Below are positions 25,162-31,875 of a DNA stretch of 47,314 nucleotides, piece by piece. A program made the position numbers and the translations under genes. Numbering within the stretch: the first letter of the stretch is position 1; each line of letters starts with the position of its first letter. The DNA is from a virus, in IMG/VR virus record IMGVR_UViG_3300009433_000010, positions 1-47,314 of that record. One strand, written 5' to 3'. Below the pieces are notes generated by a model that was given only the letters and a program-made list of their open reading frames with translations, did no database searches and had not been told where the DNA came from.

Positions 25162-25410
25162 ATGGAAGAACAGAACGAAAACGTAAATACTCTATTTAAT
25201 ACTATTAATTATAAAGAACCTCACGAATTAAATAAGTTCATAGATGGGATGAATGTGGACCAAGCTTTGTTTTGTTTAGTTCACGCCACTCGACATGCAC
25301 ATAATAGAGGTCTGTACAACATTGAAGAGTCAGAAGTAGTTTCTAAAGCTATTAGAATACTGACAACGCCCAATCCCTTACCACAGGAAGAATCTAATGA
25401 CGAAGGATGA
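25162..25410 (+). CDS. Small protein of unknown function
   Basis: An 82-residue acidic helical protein (NTLFNTINYKEPHELNKFID, DQALFCLVHATRHAHNRGLY). The histidine-rich HATRHAH near 40-46 may be structural or metal-binding. It overlaps the next gene by 14 bases, so the two are probably translated together. It is preceded by the shared divergent box. No family recognised. Confidence 0.65.
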   Translation: MEEQNENVNTLFNTINYKEPHELNKFIDGMNVDQALFCLVHATRHAHNRGLYNIEESEVVSKAIRILTTPNPLPQEESNDEG

Positions 25411-25600
25411 ATTATCTAGTAGAGTTATTCTTCTACAGTCTGAAATAACAGATGCTATTTTACGGGGTCACAAGGCTCACGATGAAGATGAATTCAAATC
25501 ACATAGAATTGAGTTAATGATACTTCGTTGTATGTTATATGGTGAAGATTCTAAAATATGTAAGACTGAAAAGGCTAATTGTAGAAACTGTAAGAAATAA
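25397..25600 (+). CDS. Small Cys-rich protein of unknown function
   Basis: A 67-residue protein: a helical N-terminal half (LSSRVILLQSEITDAILRG) and a C-terminus with four Cys (RCMLYGEDSKICKTEKANCR, then NCKK), which could bind a metal or form disulfides. It overlaps the previous gene by 14 bases and is followed directly by a strong terminator. No family recognised. Confidence 0.65.
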   Translation: MTKDELSSRVILLQSEITDAILRGHKAHDEDEFKSHRIELMILRCMLYGEDSKICKTEKANCRNCKK

Positions 25601-25632
25601 AAAAGGGAGACCGAAGTCTCCCTTTTCTTTTT
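25601..25632. terminator. Strong bidirectional intrinsic terminator
   Basis: GGGAGAC-CGAA-GTCTCCC (25605-25622) forms a 7-bp G+C-rich stem with a CGAA loop, flanked by AAAA on the left and TTTTCTTTTT on the right, so the stem can extend to 11 bp. It ends the plus-strand pair 25162-25600 and, on the minus strand, the capsid gene that stops at 25650. Confidence 0.92.
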
Positions 25633-25649
25633 ATGTTTAAGATAAAATA

Positions 25650-27443
25650 TTATCTTAACTCTCTTAAGTCAAATGTTCTAACACCATCAACTGTAATCTT
25701 ACCGTAGAAACGGTTGTTCACCATCTTCTTAGCGTATCTTGTCATGATACCCTTGATTGGTGTAAAGTTGAATGGGTTGTACATTGTTGGAGTCAACTGT
25801 AGAGGTACGTATGGAGCGTATACATATCCTGTATCAAGTAATGATGTACCTTTGTGTCCCAACAATACTGTGTTTGGTGGGAAGTAAGGGTCACGGTAAA
25901 CTTGATATCTACCTGATAATGTACCAACTCTTTCGATACCCATGTTGTAGTTGTCCTGGTCAGGAGCCGCGTTTGAAACGTGGAAGTACTCAAGGTCATC
26001 GAAGATTGCTGAAATCTCTGAAGATACAACAATCCAGTTAGCACCACCTCTTAGAGTTGATTTATGGATTTGTGCAGAAACTTGATTGATTGCAGTAATC
26101 AATGTCTGATTCCAATCCTTTTGGTTGTAGTTGACAGAAGCGTTAGACACTCTCTTCCAACCGTTGTAGTCCCATCTTAATGACCAAGCCGCACCTTTTC
26201 TTAAGTCTCTCAAAATCTCACGGTCAATCTCTGCTGCAACCTGTTCTGACAACAATGCTGTCAATTCAGCTTCCGCATCGATGTTGTGGAATGCAGAGAC
26301 GTCTTGTGCGAGTTCTGGTGACCACTGAGCTCTTAACTTTCTTTCTGTAACAGAAACAGTAACAGCTTCTAAGTCAAATGAGACTTCACCGATAGCGTCT
26401 TCAAATTCTAACGTTGCATATACTCTGTATGAACCATAGAATGTATCACTATCAGCGATATCACTTCCTGTGTATCCGTCTAATGTTGGTGAGTTAATCG
26501 CAACTGGAGTTGAGAAGTCAACTTCCAAGTAGATTTTACCTTCAGCGTCACATACATTGTCGTACTTTCCGCCTGGACCTGGATAAGAACCACTATAGAA
26601 AGTAGTTTTTTGTTCTCCACCATAGTTAACGATACCTTTACCGTACTTCTGAGTTACAACTCTGAAGTTCCAGAAGGTACTACTGTTACCTAATCCTGCT
26701 ACGTCTGAAACTTCTAATGAAGCCAAGAAGTCTTCAGTGTCCATTTCTTGTCCGTCAGGACCGATTAATTTACTAGCACCCGCTGCTGAGAATCCTGTCA
26801 TCATAAAGATTAAAGACCTTACATTTGCAGTAGCCGCGGTACCTGTACCACCAGTTGCGTAACTTAAAGCAGTTCCTAATGTAACCGCACTTAACGCTCC
26901 ACCATTCCATATAACAGGAACTAATTCTGGTGTTTGCTCTTCGAAAGCACCCTTCGAGTAATCGAATAAACCAGCTGGGTCTGAATTTGGAGTACTACCT
27001 TCGTAAAATTGGTCATACAAGTTTGTGTTGTTAGTATAACCTGAAGTAGTAGTCGATGGTCCGTTTGGTGCTCCAAATGGAGGGATATGCGTTCCATCAG
27101 CGTTTCTGTTCTGAATCTTTGGTACAAAGTAGAACAACTTACCGATTGGTAGGTTCATAGCTTGAACTGAGACAATGTCGTTAGCCAATAACTTAGAGAA
27201 AACTCTTCTTACGATTGGAAAAACAACAGTCTCGAATGAACCTGAACTGTCAGATGAAGCTGCTTCGTTTATCAAATATGATGCTTGGTTCTCATATAAC
27301 TGAGCCATATTTTCTTTAGTGTGGCCTTTAAGACCGTCGAGGAACCCTAATTTGTCCCACTTGTTAATTGTGTCCTCTTTGATAACCTTAAGGTGCTTAA
27401 GACCGATGTTACCAACTAGACCTGATTCTAATAATGCTCCCAT
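25650..27443 (-). CDS. 23: gp23-like major capsid protein
   Basis: A 597-residue T4-type major capsid protein. The N-terminal region KENMAQLYENQASYLINEA (about 43-61) is the gp23 neck helix. VFPIVRRVFSKLLANDIVSV (about 74-93) followed by QAMNLPIGKLFYF matches the gp23 core (RRV-x-P-x-L-x-A-x-D-I-V-x-V-Q-x-M). The C-terminus PYVPLQLTPTMYNPFNFTPI, then GIMTRYA, matches the gp23 end. Subunits form hexamers of the icosahedral or prolate shell. LLE at residues 4-6 could be a gp21-type (L/I-x-E) processing site, so the removed propeptide would be very short. It lies 24 bases after the scaffold gene. Confidence 0.93.
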   Translation of the reverse strand: MGALLESGLVGNIGLKHLKVIKEDTINKWDKLGFLDGLKGHTKENMAQLYENQASYLINEAASSDSSGSFETVVFPIVRRVFSKLLANDIVSVQAMNLPIGKLFYFVPKIQNRNADGTHIPPFGAPNGPSTTTSGYTNNTNLYDQFYEGSTPNSDPAGLFDYSKGAFEEQTPELVPVIWNGGALSAVTLGTALSYATGGTGTAATANVRSLIFMMTGFSAAGASKLIGPDGQEMDTEDFLASLEVSDVAGLGNSSTFWNFRVVTQKYGKGIVNYGGEQKTTFYSGSYPGPGGKYDNVCDAEGKIYLEVDFSTPVAINSPTLDGYTGSDIADSDTFYGSYRVYATLEFEDAIGEVSFDLEAVTVSVTERKLRAQWSPELAQDVSAFHNIDAEAELTALLSEQVAAEIDREILRDLRKGAAWSLRWDYNGWKRVSNASVNYNQKDWNQTLITAINQVSAQIHKSTLRGGANWIVVSSEISAIFDDLEYFHVSNAAPDQDNYNMGIERVGTLSGRYQVYRDPYFPPNTVLLGHKGTSLLDTGYVYAPYVPLQLTPTMYNPFNFTPIKGIMTRYAKKMVNNRFYGKITVDGVRTFDLRELR

Positions 27444-27467
27444 TTTAATATTTGTTTTAAGGAATTT

Positions 27468-28934
27468 TTATTTTAATTTACTCATTAAATCTCTCATTCT
27501 TAAGAACTGAGGATTTTCATAAGTTTTACTCTCGATAAGATTGTTTGCAGAGCCTTTAGATGGAGTCTTAGAAACTTTTGATTGTACTGATTCAGTAACA
27601 ACATCTGTTTCCTTTCCACCTAAATCTTCTTTGACTGTCTTATAAAGAGATTTTGATTCTTTAAGAGTCTCGACACCATCGAAACGTCTTAAAATATTTA
27701 TTTTTTCTTGCTTCGTAGTAGAATGTTCAGTGAACAAACGAGTAGCATAAGCTAAATTAGAATTGAAAACCGCAACTTCGTTAAGTTTGTTTTTGAATAC
27801 GTTAAGTGCCTTACGGTACTCTTCATTTTTTTCTCTTAACTGTTGTACTTCAGTTTTTAATTCTTTATTTTCTCTAACTGCCGGTCTTAATCTACCCTTA
27901 GCATAAGTTCTCACCTCTTCAGGTGCTGACTTAGCGTTTGGATATTTTCTAAGTGACGCGTTAGTTCTAGCCGTTTCGGAGGTTTCACCTTCATTAGATT
28001 CATAATCTCTGTGTGACTTAGACTCGTCGCCTTTGTTACCACCGTACTTACCTTCATTAGATTCATAATCTCTGTGTGACTTAGACTCGTCGCCTTTGTT
28101 ACCACCGTACTTACCTTCAGAAGTTTCTTCTTCTTCCATGTAATCTCTGTGGGACCTAGACTCATCGCCTTTGTTTCCACCATACTTACCTTCGTTAGCT
28201 TCGTAATCTCTGTGTGACTTAGACTCATCGCCTTTGTTTCCACCGTAATCACCTTCACTCATTTCTTCTTCGTGAGCATCTTCCTCACCAATCTCAATTT
28301 CATAAACAACGTCTTCTTCTGTTTCATCTTCGCCTAAATGGTCACCCATTGATTCAGCGACTTCTTCTTCTTCAGATTCACCTAACTGAATAACATATTC
28401 AGAGTCGGTTTCACTATCCGCTAAGTGTACGTCATCACCATCTTGTTTTACGATAATTCCGTCTTCTTCTCCCATAGCCTTAAATACTTTTAAGACTTCG
28501 TCGTCAGAAGCTGCGGTTAAATCGAGAGGTAATAGAACTTCTTCTTCATCATCGACTTCTAAGTCGTCACCAGGTAAATCAGTCATTAACATTTCCTCAT
28601 CACCCAAGTCTAACTCTTCGTCGTTATCAGATTCCATATCGCCACCCATATCAAGACCTAAGTCTTCAAGGGCATCTTCTATGTCGTCTTCTGCATCATC
28701 AACTTCAACATCTTCAACGTCAATCTCTTCCTGTTCGGACATTTCAACGTTTTCTTCAGTCTCCATTTCAGACACTTTTTCAACCTCTTCTTCACCGAGA
28801 GATTCTTTTACTAATTCACTGATTTCTTCCTTCATAGTAGAAGCAAGTATTCCTTTTGCATTATTAGTTATGGCTTCTTGTAGATTTTCCATCTGCAATA
28901 AAGCTTCTTCAACTAGGTTTTTTTTGTCTGCCAT
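27468..28934 (-). CDS. Acidic prohead core / scaffold protein (gp22-like)
   Basis: About 488 residues. The N-terminal half (about 45-225) is very acidic (DVEDVEVDDAEDDIEDALED). It is followed by four tandem GKYGGNKGDESKSHRDYESN-type repeats (about 230-320) and a C-terminal helical part with coiled coil (ENKELKTEVQQLREKNEEYR) that ends like T4 gp22 (FLRMRDLMSKLK). The position between protease and capsid and the gp22-like acidic-coil-tail layout identify it as the scaffold core, which gp21 would digest. I chose ATG 28934; an in-frame GTG at 28949 adds five residues. The TATTTATA box at 28978-28971 is 36 bases upstream. Confidence 0.8.
   Translation of the reverse strand: MADKKNLVEEALLQMENLQEAITNNAKGILASTMKEEISELVKESLGEEEVEKVSEMETEENVEMSEQEEIDVEDVEVDDAEDDIEDALEDLGLDMGGDMESDNDEELDLGDEEMLMTDLPGDDLEVDDEEEVLLPLDLTAASDDEVLKVFKAMGEEDGIIVKQDGDDVHLADSETDSEYVIQLGESEEEEVAESMGDHLGEDETEEDVVYEIEIGEEDAHEEEMSEGDYGGNKGDESKSHRDYEANEGKYGGNKGDESRSHRDYMEEEETSEGKYGGNKGDESKSHRDYESNEGKYGGNKGDESKSHRDYESNEGETSETARTNASLRKYPNAKSAPEEVRTYAKGRLRPAVRENKELKTEVQQLREKNEEYRKALNVFKNKLNEVAVFNSNLAYATRLFTEHSTTKQEKINILRRFDGVETLKESKSLYKTVKEDLGGKETDVVTESVQSKVSKTPSKGSANNLIESKTYENPQFLRMRDLMSKLK
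27988..28251 (-). repeat. 63-bp tandem repeats in scaffold gene
   Basis: Four tandem copies coding for 21-residue units with the core YGGNKGDESKSHRDY. Two adjacent copies, 27988-28050 and 28051-28113, are identical over 63 bp. A third (28114-28188) has a 12-bp insertion and the fourth (28189-28251) several substitutions. All lengths keep the reading frame. Confidence 0.9.
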
Positions 28935-28970
28935 ATTATTTTTTTGCACAAAAGTTTATTTTACTTATCA

Positions 28971-28978
28971 TATAAATA
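28971..28978 (-). promoter_or_regulatory. Putative late-promoter box TATTTATA
   Basis: TATTTATA on the minus strand with flanking C-A and T-G (CATATTTATATG). It lies 36 bases before ATG 28934 and 21 before the alternative GTG at 28949. It precedes the scaffold gene and may drive scaffold and capsid together, as no box is seen before the capsid gene. Confidence 0.42.
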
Positions 28979-29017
28979 TGTTAAATATGAAAAAAGTGTT
29001 TTTTTAATAACTTTAAG

Positions 29018-29050
29018 CAAAAAAAAATCGGGTATTACCCCGATTTAAAA
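29018..29050 (-). terminator. Intrinsic terminator downstream of DUF4494-like gene
   Basis: AAATCGGG (29025-29032) pairs with CCCGATTT (29039-29046) around a six-base loop; on the minus strand the stem is followed by a run of about nine T. It ends the small minus-strand gene at 29069 and would separate the protease transcript from the scaffold-capsid pair. Confidence 0.85.
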
Positions 29051-29068
29051 AAGATTTTTTAAAATAAA

Positions 29069-29278
29069 TTACTCGTAAACCTCATCAATTTTACTTTCAA
29101 CACAAGCAGTGATTCTCCAATCATAAACGAAATCTTTAAAGTTTGTTGTAACTTTAGACTCAACATCTGTTACGTTATAACCCTTTACGAGTTTCTCCTC
29201 TCTGATTTTTTTAATTTTACCTGAGTTTTCATCGGGTAGGTCATACTGAACTTTTGCTACGAAATATTTTTCCTCCAT
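29069..29278 (-). CDS. DUF4494-like small protein
   Basis: A 69-residue protein reading EKYFVAKVQYDLPDENSGKI then KKIREEKLVKGYNVTDVESK, VTTNFKDF and a closing CVESKIDEVYE. The pattern (K-V-x-Y...K-K...E-x-x-L-V-x-x-x-x-x-x-x-A/V-E-x-x-V...I) resembles DUF4494, common in Bacteroidota phages, but I could not check it. It lies 19 bases downstream of the prohead protease gene and ends at a terminator. Function unknown. Confidence 0.65.
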   Translation of the reverse strand: MEEKYFVAKVQYDLPDENSGKIKKIREEKLVKGYNVTDVESKVTTNFKDFVYDWRITACVESKIDEVYE

Positions 29279-29297
29279 GGTTTTTTATTTAAACGGT

Positions 29298-30020
29298 TTA
29301 ATAACCTAAATAATCGGAAAGTCTTTTCATTAAGTCAACACTTTTACCTAAACCACCGTCAATCTTTGGTTCTTGTGCCCTTAATTGAGTCTCTTCTTCT
29401 AAACTTTCTTCATACCTACCTTTATCATCTTTATTTAAGAAAAGGTACGCACCTGGTGTAGACGGAGATGAAACTAAATCAAAACAGATTAATTCGAAAT
29501 CTTCCTGTACTTCATTTCTTTCACCTTTCTTAACCAACGAACCAACACCACGAGAAGAAACCCCCATAGTAACCCCTTGTCTCATTAAGTTAGCTGCTTG
29601 GTCACCAGGACAGGATACAATACCCTTTTCATGGAAACCTGGTGAGGTTAATAACTTAATCTTACCCATAAGAGTATTACCTTCCCACCAAACATCAGTT
29701 ATAAGGTGAGAAACACGGTCTAAATCAATTAAAGACGATTCGGGGTGGTTAAGTTCTGAAATAGATAATCCTTTTTCGATAGCGGTTTTGTAAACATCGG
29801 CTTCCCTACGTAAAATCTTTTCGGGATAGACTCTACCGTTTCTGTTTGGGGTATCAAACTTTTGTAATGTTGCGTAAAACTCAAAAGGTTTTGAATGGTC
29901 TAATTGTCCGTAAGATTCCTTAATAACTTCAGCGTTACGACTATCGTTAGGATTTACAATCCCCGCGTCCCATTCTACTAAAATTCCCTTACCTAAATCG
30001 TTTGGTCCTAAAATCTTCAT
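29298..30020 (-). CDS. 21: gp21-like prohead protease
   Basis: A 240-residue His-Ser protease of the T4 gp21 type (herpes-assemblin-like fold). His92 sits in SELNHPE, the serine in MGVSSRGVGS (Ser155/156), and a third acidic residue is Asp181 in FELICFDLVSSPS. The N-terminus contains GRVYPEKIL. The enzyme cuts scaffold and capsid after L/I-x-E sites when the prohead is complete, allowing DNA packaging. It lies between the 147-aa gene at 30041 and the scaffold gene. A late box (30038-30031) precedes the start by 10 bases. Confidence 0.9.
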   Translation of the reverse strand: MKILGPNDLGKGILVEWDAGIVNPNDSRNAEVIKESYGQLDHSKPFEFYATLQKFDTPNRNGRVYPEKILRREADVYKTAIEKGLSISELNHPESSLIDLDRVSHLITDVWWEGNTLMGKIKLLTSPGFHEKGIVSCPGDQAANLMRQGVTMGVSSRGVGSLVKKGERNEVQEDFELICFDLVSSPSTPGAYLFLNKDDKGRYEESLEEETQLRAQEPKIDGGLGKSVDLMKRLSDYLGY

Positions 30021-30030
30021 GTTTTTTCTT

Positions 30031-30038
30031 TATAAATA
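30031..30038 (-). promoter_or_regulatory. Putative late-promoter box TATTTATA
   Basis: CATATTTATAAAG on the minus strand, 10 bases before the ATG of the prohead protease gene. The box lies just upstream of the gene and inside the 20-base gap after the 30041 gene. Confidence 0.45.
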
Positions 30039-30040
30039 TG

Positions 30041-30484
30041 TCAGACCACTTCTTTTGTCGTTTTACTCTTATGTATTTCGAAATATCTCATACCTCGTAA
30101 ACAGTCTGTATATACTGATTGTATTACTTTTTTAATATTGTTTTTAAGTAAGGGGGACTTAAATTCAAGGTGATTCTTTAGGTATAAAGTGATTTCTAAA
30201 CTCATAAAACTTCTTTTACCTCTCTGTATACCACTACTCCTCAAATCTAAATCTACGATATTATGTTTTTCAAATATTTCAGGGTTTAATATCTCTAATA
30301 AAACGTGTTTAATATTACGCTCCATCATCCCTGTCGCTCTATCCCAATTTTCAAACTCCCTTATGGGTTCTACCCATGACTGTAAAACTATGTATACTGT
30401 CTTTAAATTCTTCGCATCTACGGTGCCATAATGACACTTAGCATCACTGAATAATTTTAGTTGTGATGTTTTTCCTTTTTTCAT
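30041..30484 (-). CDS. Conserved-looking phage protein of unknown function
   Basis: A 147-residue protein: a basic N-terminus (MKKGKTSQLKLF), beta strands (LKTVYIVLQSWVEPIREFEN), a helix (RATGMMERNIKHVLLEIL), DLDLRSSGIQRGKRSFMSLE and a C-terminal helix. The pattern VDLDLRSSG near 96-104 resembles a nucleic-acid- or phosphate-binding turn but I cannot name a family. It sits between the portal-side genes and the protease, where T4 has prohead core genes 67 and 68; that position suggests head assembly, nothing more. Confidence 0.6.
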   Translation of the reverse strand: MKKGKTSQLKLFSDAKCHYGTVDAKNLKTVYIVLQSWVEPIREFENWDRATGMMERNIKHVLLEILNPEIFEKHNIVDLDLRSSGIQRGKRSFMSLEITLYLKNHLEFKSPLLKNNIKKVIQSVYTDCLRGMRYFEIHKSKTTKEVV

Positions 30485-30557
30485 ATAAATCCATACTTAT
30501 AATGTTTATTAGTTTTTATTAAATATACTATACTTGTTGTTATATGTCAAAGACGTA

Positions 30558-30565
30558 TATTTATA
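30558..30565 (+). promoter_or_regulatory. Putative late-promoter box before bS21 gene
   Basis: TATATTTATAG on the plus strand, with the box at 30558-30565, lies 17 bases before the ATG at 30583. It is in the same orientation as other boxes and supports expression of the isolated plus-strand bS21 gene. Confidence 0.5.
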
Positions 30566-30582
30566 GACAAACAATACTGTAA

Positions 30583-30768
30583 ATGCTAATAATTAAGGTA
30601 AAAAATAAAAACATTGAATCTGCTTTGAAGAACTATAAATCCAAGGTTTATAAAACTAAGCAACTTAAGAACCTTAATGAAAATAAAGAGTACACCAAAG
30701 ATTCCGTAAAAAAGAGAGAGGAAAAGAAGAAAGCAATTTACGTGAACAAGAAAAGAAACGACCTTTAA
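30583..30768 (+). CDS. rpsU: Ribosomal protein bS21 (phage-encoded)
   Basis: A 61-residue basic protein. MLIIKVKNKNIESALKNYKS matches the bS21 start (M-L/I-I-x-V-K...I-x-x-A-L-x-x-[YF]-K), and KTKQLKNLNENKEYTKDSVK with KKREEKKKAIYVNKKR matches the middle and tail, close to the length of Bacteroidota bS21 (about 64). bS21 binds the 30S platform near the 3' end of 16S rRNA. In Flavobacterium ribosomes it helps hide the anti-Shine-Dalgarno sequence, so a phage copy may exchange into host ribosomes and change message choice. It is a lone plus-strand gene within the minus-strand head module. Confidence 0.85.
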   Translation: MLIIKVKNKNIESALKNYKSKVYKTKQLKNLNENKEYTKDSVKKREEKKKAIYVNKKRNDL

Positions 30769-30866
30769 CTATTAGAATACCACTGGTCGAAAATATCCAA
30801 ATTTTTTCTTATCTCAGCGTAACTAACAGTAGTATTGGACCATTTAAGATATTTTCTGTCTGACAT
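30765..30866 (-). CDS. 33-aa small protein coupled to holin-like gene
   Basis: ATG 30866 to TAA 30765, 33 residues: MSDRKYLKWSNTTVSYAEIR then a short aromatic-rich end (NLDIFDQWYSNS). The start overlaps the preceding stop as TAATG, and the stop overlaps the bS21 stop in four bases (TTAA). Both edges fit the packing style of the region, which is the main support; the protein is too short to judge. It could be a holin partner. Confidence 0.42.
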   Translation of the reverse strand: MSDRKYLKWSNTTVSYAEIRKNLDIFDQWYSNS

Positions 30867-31099
30867 TATTCTTCGACTCCTCTATTCCTTGAAAATTTTT
30901 CAAGTGTGGTGAATCCTAGTCCGGCTCCAACAATATACATCATACCATCCCAAACATATCTTTGTAGAGGTATTTCCATAAAGATGTTGGATATAAATGC
31001 AATACACATCATTACAAAGGCAAATAACGTAATTATTCTTTTAGATGATTTTTGCCCATCTACATCATTAAGGATAGAACCTAAAAATTTTCTTATCAT
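30866..31099 (-). CDS. Holin-like two-helix membrane protein
   Basis: A 77-residue protein with two likely membrane helices at about 21-40 (RIITLFAFVMMCIAFISNIF) and 50-66 (WDGMMYIVGAGLGFTTL), a charged N-terminus and basic C-terminus (EKFSRNRG). The layout matches small class II holins, which make the lesion that frees the lysis enzyme. The start overlaps the preceding stop as ATGA. No endolysin is visible in the window. It could also be a general membrane protein; the label is by topology. Confidence 0.6.
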   Translation of the reverse strand: MIRKFLGSILNDVDGQKSSKRIITLFAFVMMCIAFISNIFMEIPLQRYVWDGMMYIVGAGLGFTTLEKFSRNRGVEE

Positions 31100-31830
31100 A
31101 ACCCTTTTTCTAACTGTTTTAATTTGTACAGTGAGGTAAGGGTATAATCAGTTTCGTTTATTTTATTTAAAGTTTTTTGAATTTTTTCTTTAAGTTCTTC
31201 ATCGTTAGATTCATTTAAGTTATTACTTAATTTGTTAGAAACAGATGTTTTATACTTATTAATTTCTTCAAATAGTTCTGTTTTATCTAATGATGTAAAA
31301 AATTTAAATTCTTTCTTTTCTTCTTCATTAAGATTAGAAAACTCATTATTAAATGTTTTTGTGGCGATTTGTAACATCGAAGATATAGGTATATTGAGTG
31401 TCGACTCATTTACCTCGACAACTTCAGAACTAAGTAAAGTTTTTTTAATTCTATTTTTTGACTCAAGTAATGATTCTAAGTTTTTAGTTACATTTTTAGT
31501 GTAAACTTGAATATCAATATCGTTATAAACATTATTATTCTCAATAACTAATTGGTCAATCCACTGATTAATCTTATTAATCTCATTCTGATTATCATTG
31601 ATTAAATTTCTTAATTGTTCGAATGACTCGGAAATATAATCGTCCACAATATCCTCGTTTAGACCTTTTTTAGATGATAATTCATCATATATAAAATATA
31701 CCTCACATAAATCACTATTTTCAAGTATCATAGATTTAAATGATTTAATATGGTTTTTGAACTCAGGTTTTCCGTAAGTAGATTCTAATAACCTTTCAAT
31801 CTTAGTTTTAATAATTCCGAATGATGTCAT
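31096..31830 (-). CDS. Unknown coiled-coil protein in head cluster
   Basis: A 244-residue helical protein rich in Asn, Glu and Lys, with several heptad-like stretches (EINKINQWIDQLVIENNNVY, then KNLESLLESKNRIKKTLL and LKEKIQKTLNKINETD). It lies between the portal and the holin-like gene, where T4 has prohead core genes. It is probably an elongated assembly or scaffold factor, but no family was recognised. A TATTTATA box (31850-31843) lies 12 bases upstream. Confidence 0.65.
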   Translation of the reverse strand: MTSFGIIKTKIERLLESTYGKPEFKNHIKSFKSMILENSDLCEVYFIYDELSSKKGLNEDIVDDYISESFEQLRNLINDNQNEINKINQWIDQLVIENNNVYNDIDIQVYTKNVTKNLESLLESKNRIKKTLLSSEVVEVNESTLNIPISSMLQIATKTFNNEFSNLNEEEKKEFKFFTSLDKTELFEEINKYKTSVSNKLSNNLNESNDEELKEKIQKTLNKINETDYTLTSLYKLKQLEKGL

Positions 31831-31842
31831 GACATTTTTTTA

Positions 31843-31850
31843 TATAAATA
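31843..31850 (-). promoter_or_regulatory. Putative late-promoter box TATTTATA
   Basis: GATATTTATATA on the minus strand, 12 bases before the ATG at 31830, in the 45-base gap downstream of the portal gene. Confidence 0.45.
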
Positions 31851-31875
31851 TCATGTAAGTAGTATTATTCACATT

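Noticed and set aside
27911-28258. Second minus-strand ORF with repeated KVSTVVTKATSLSHTEI
   Set aside because: Alternative-frame reading of the scaffold repeats; no independent start or coding signs.
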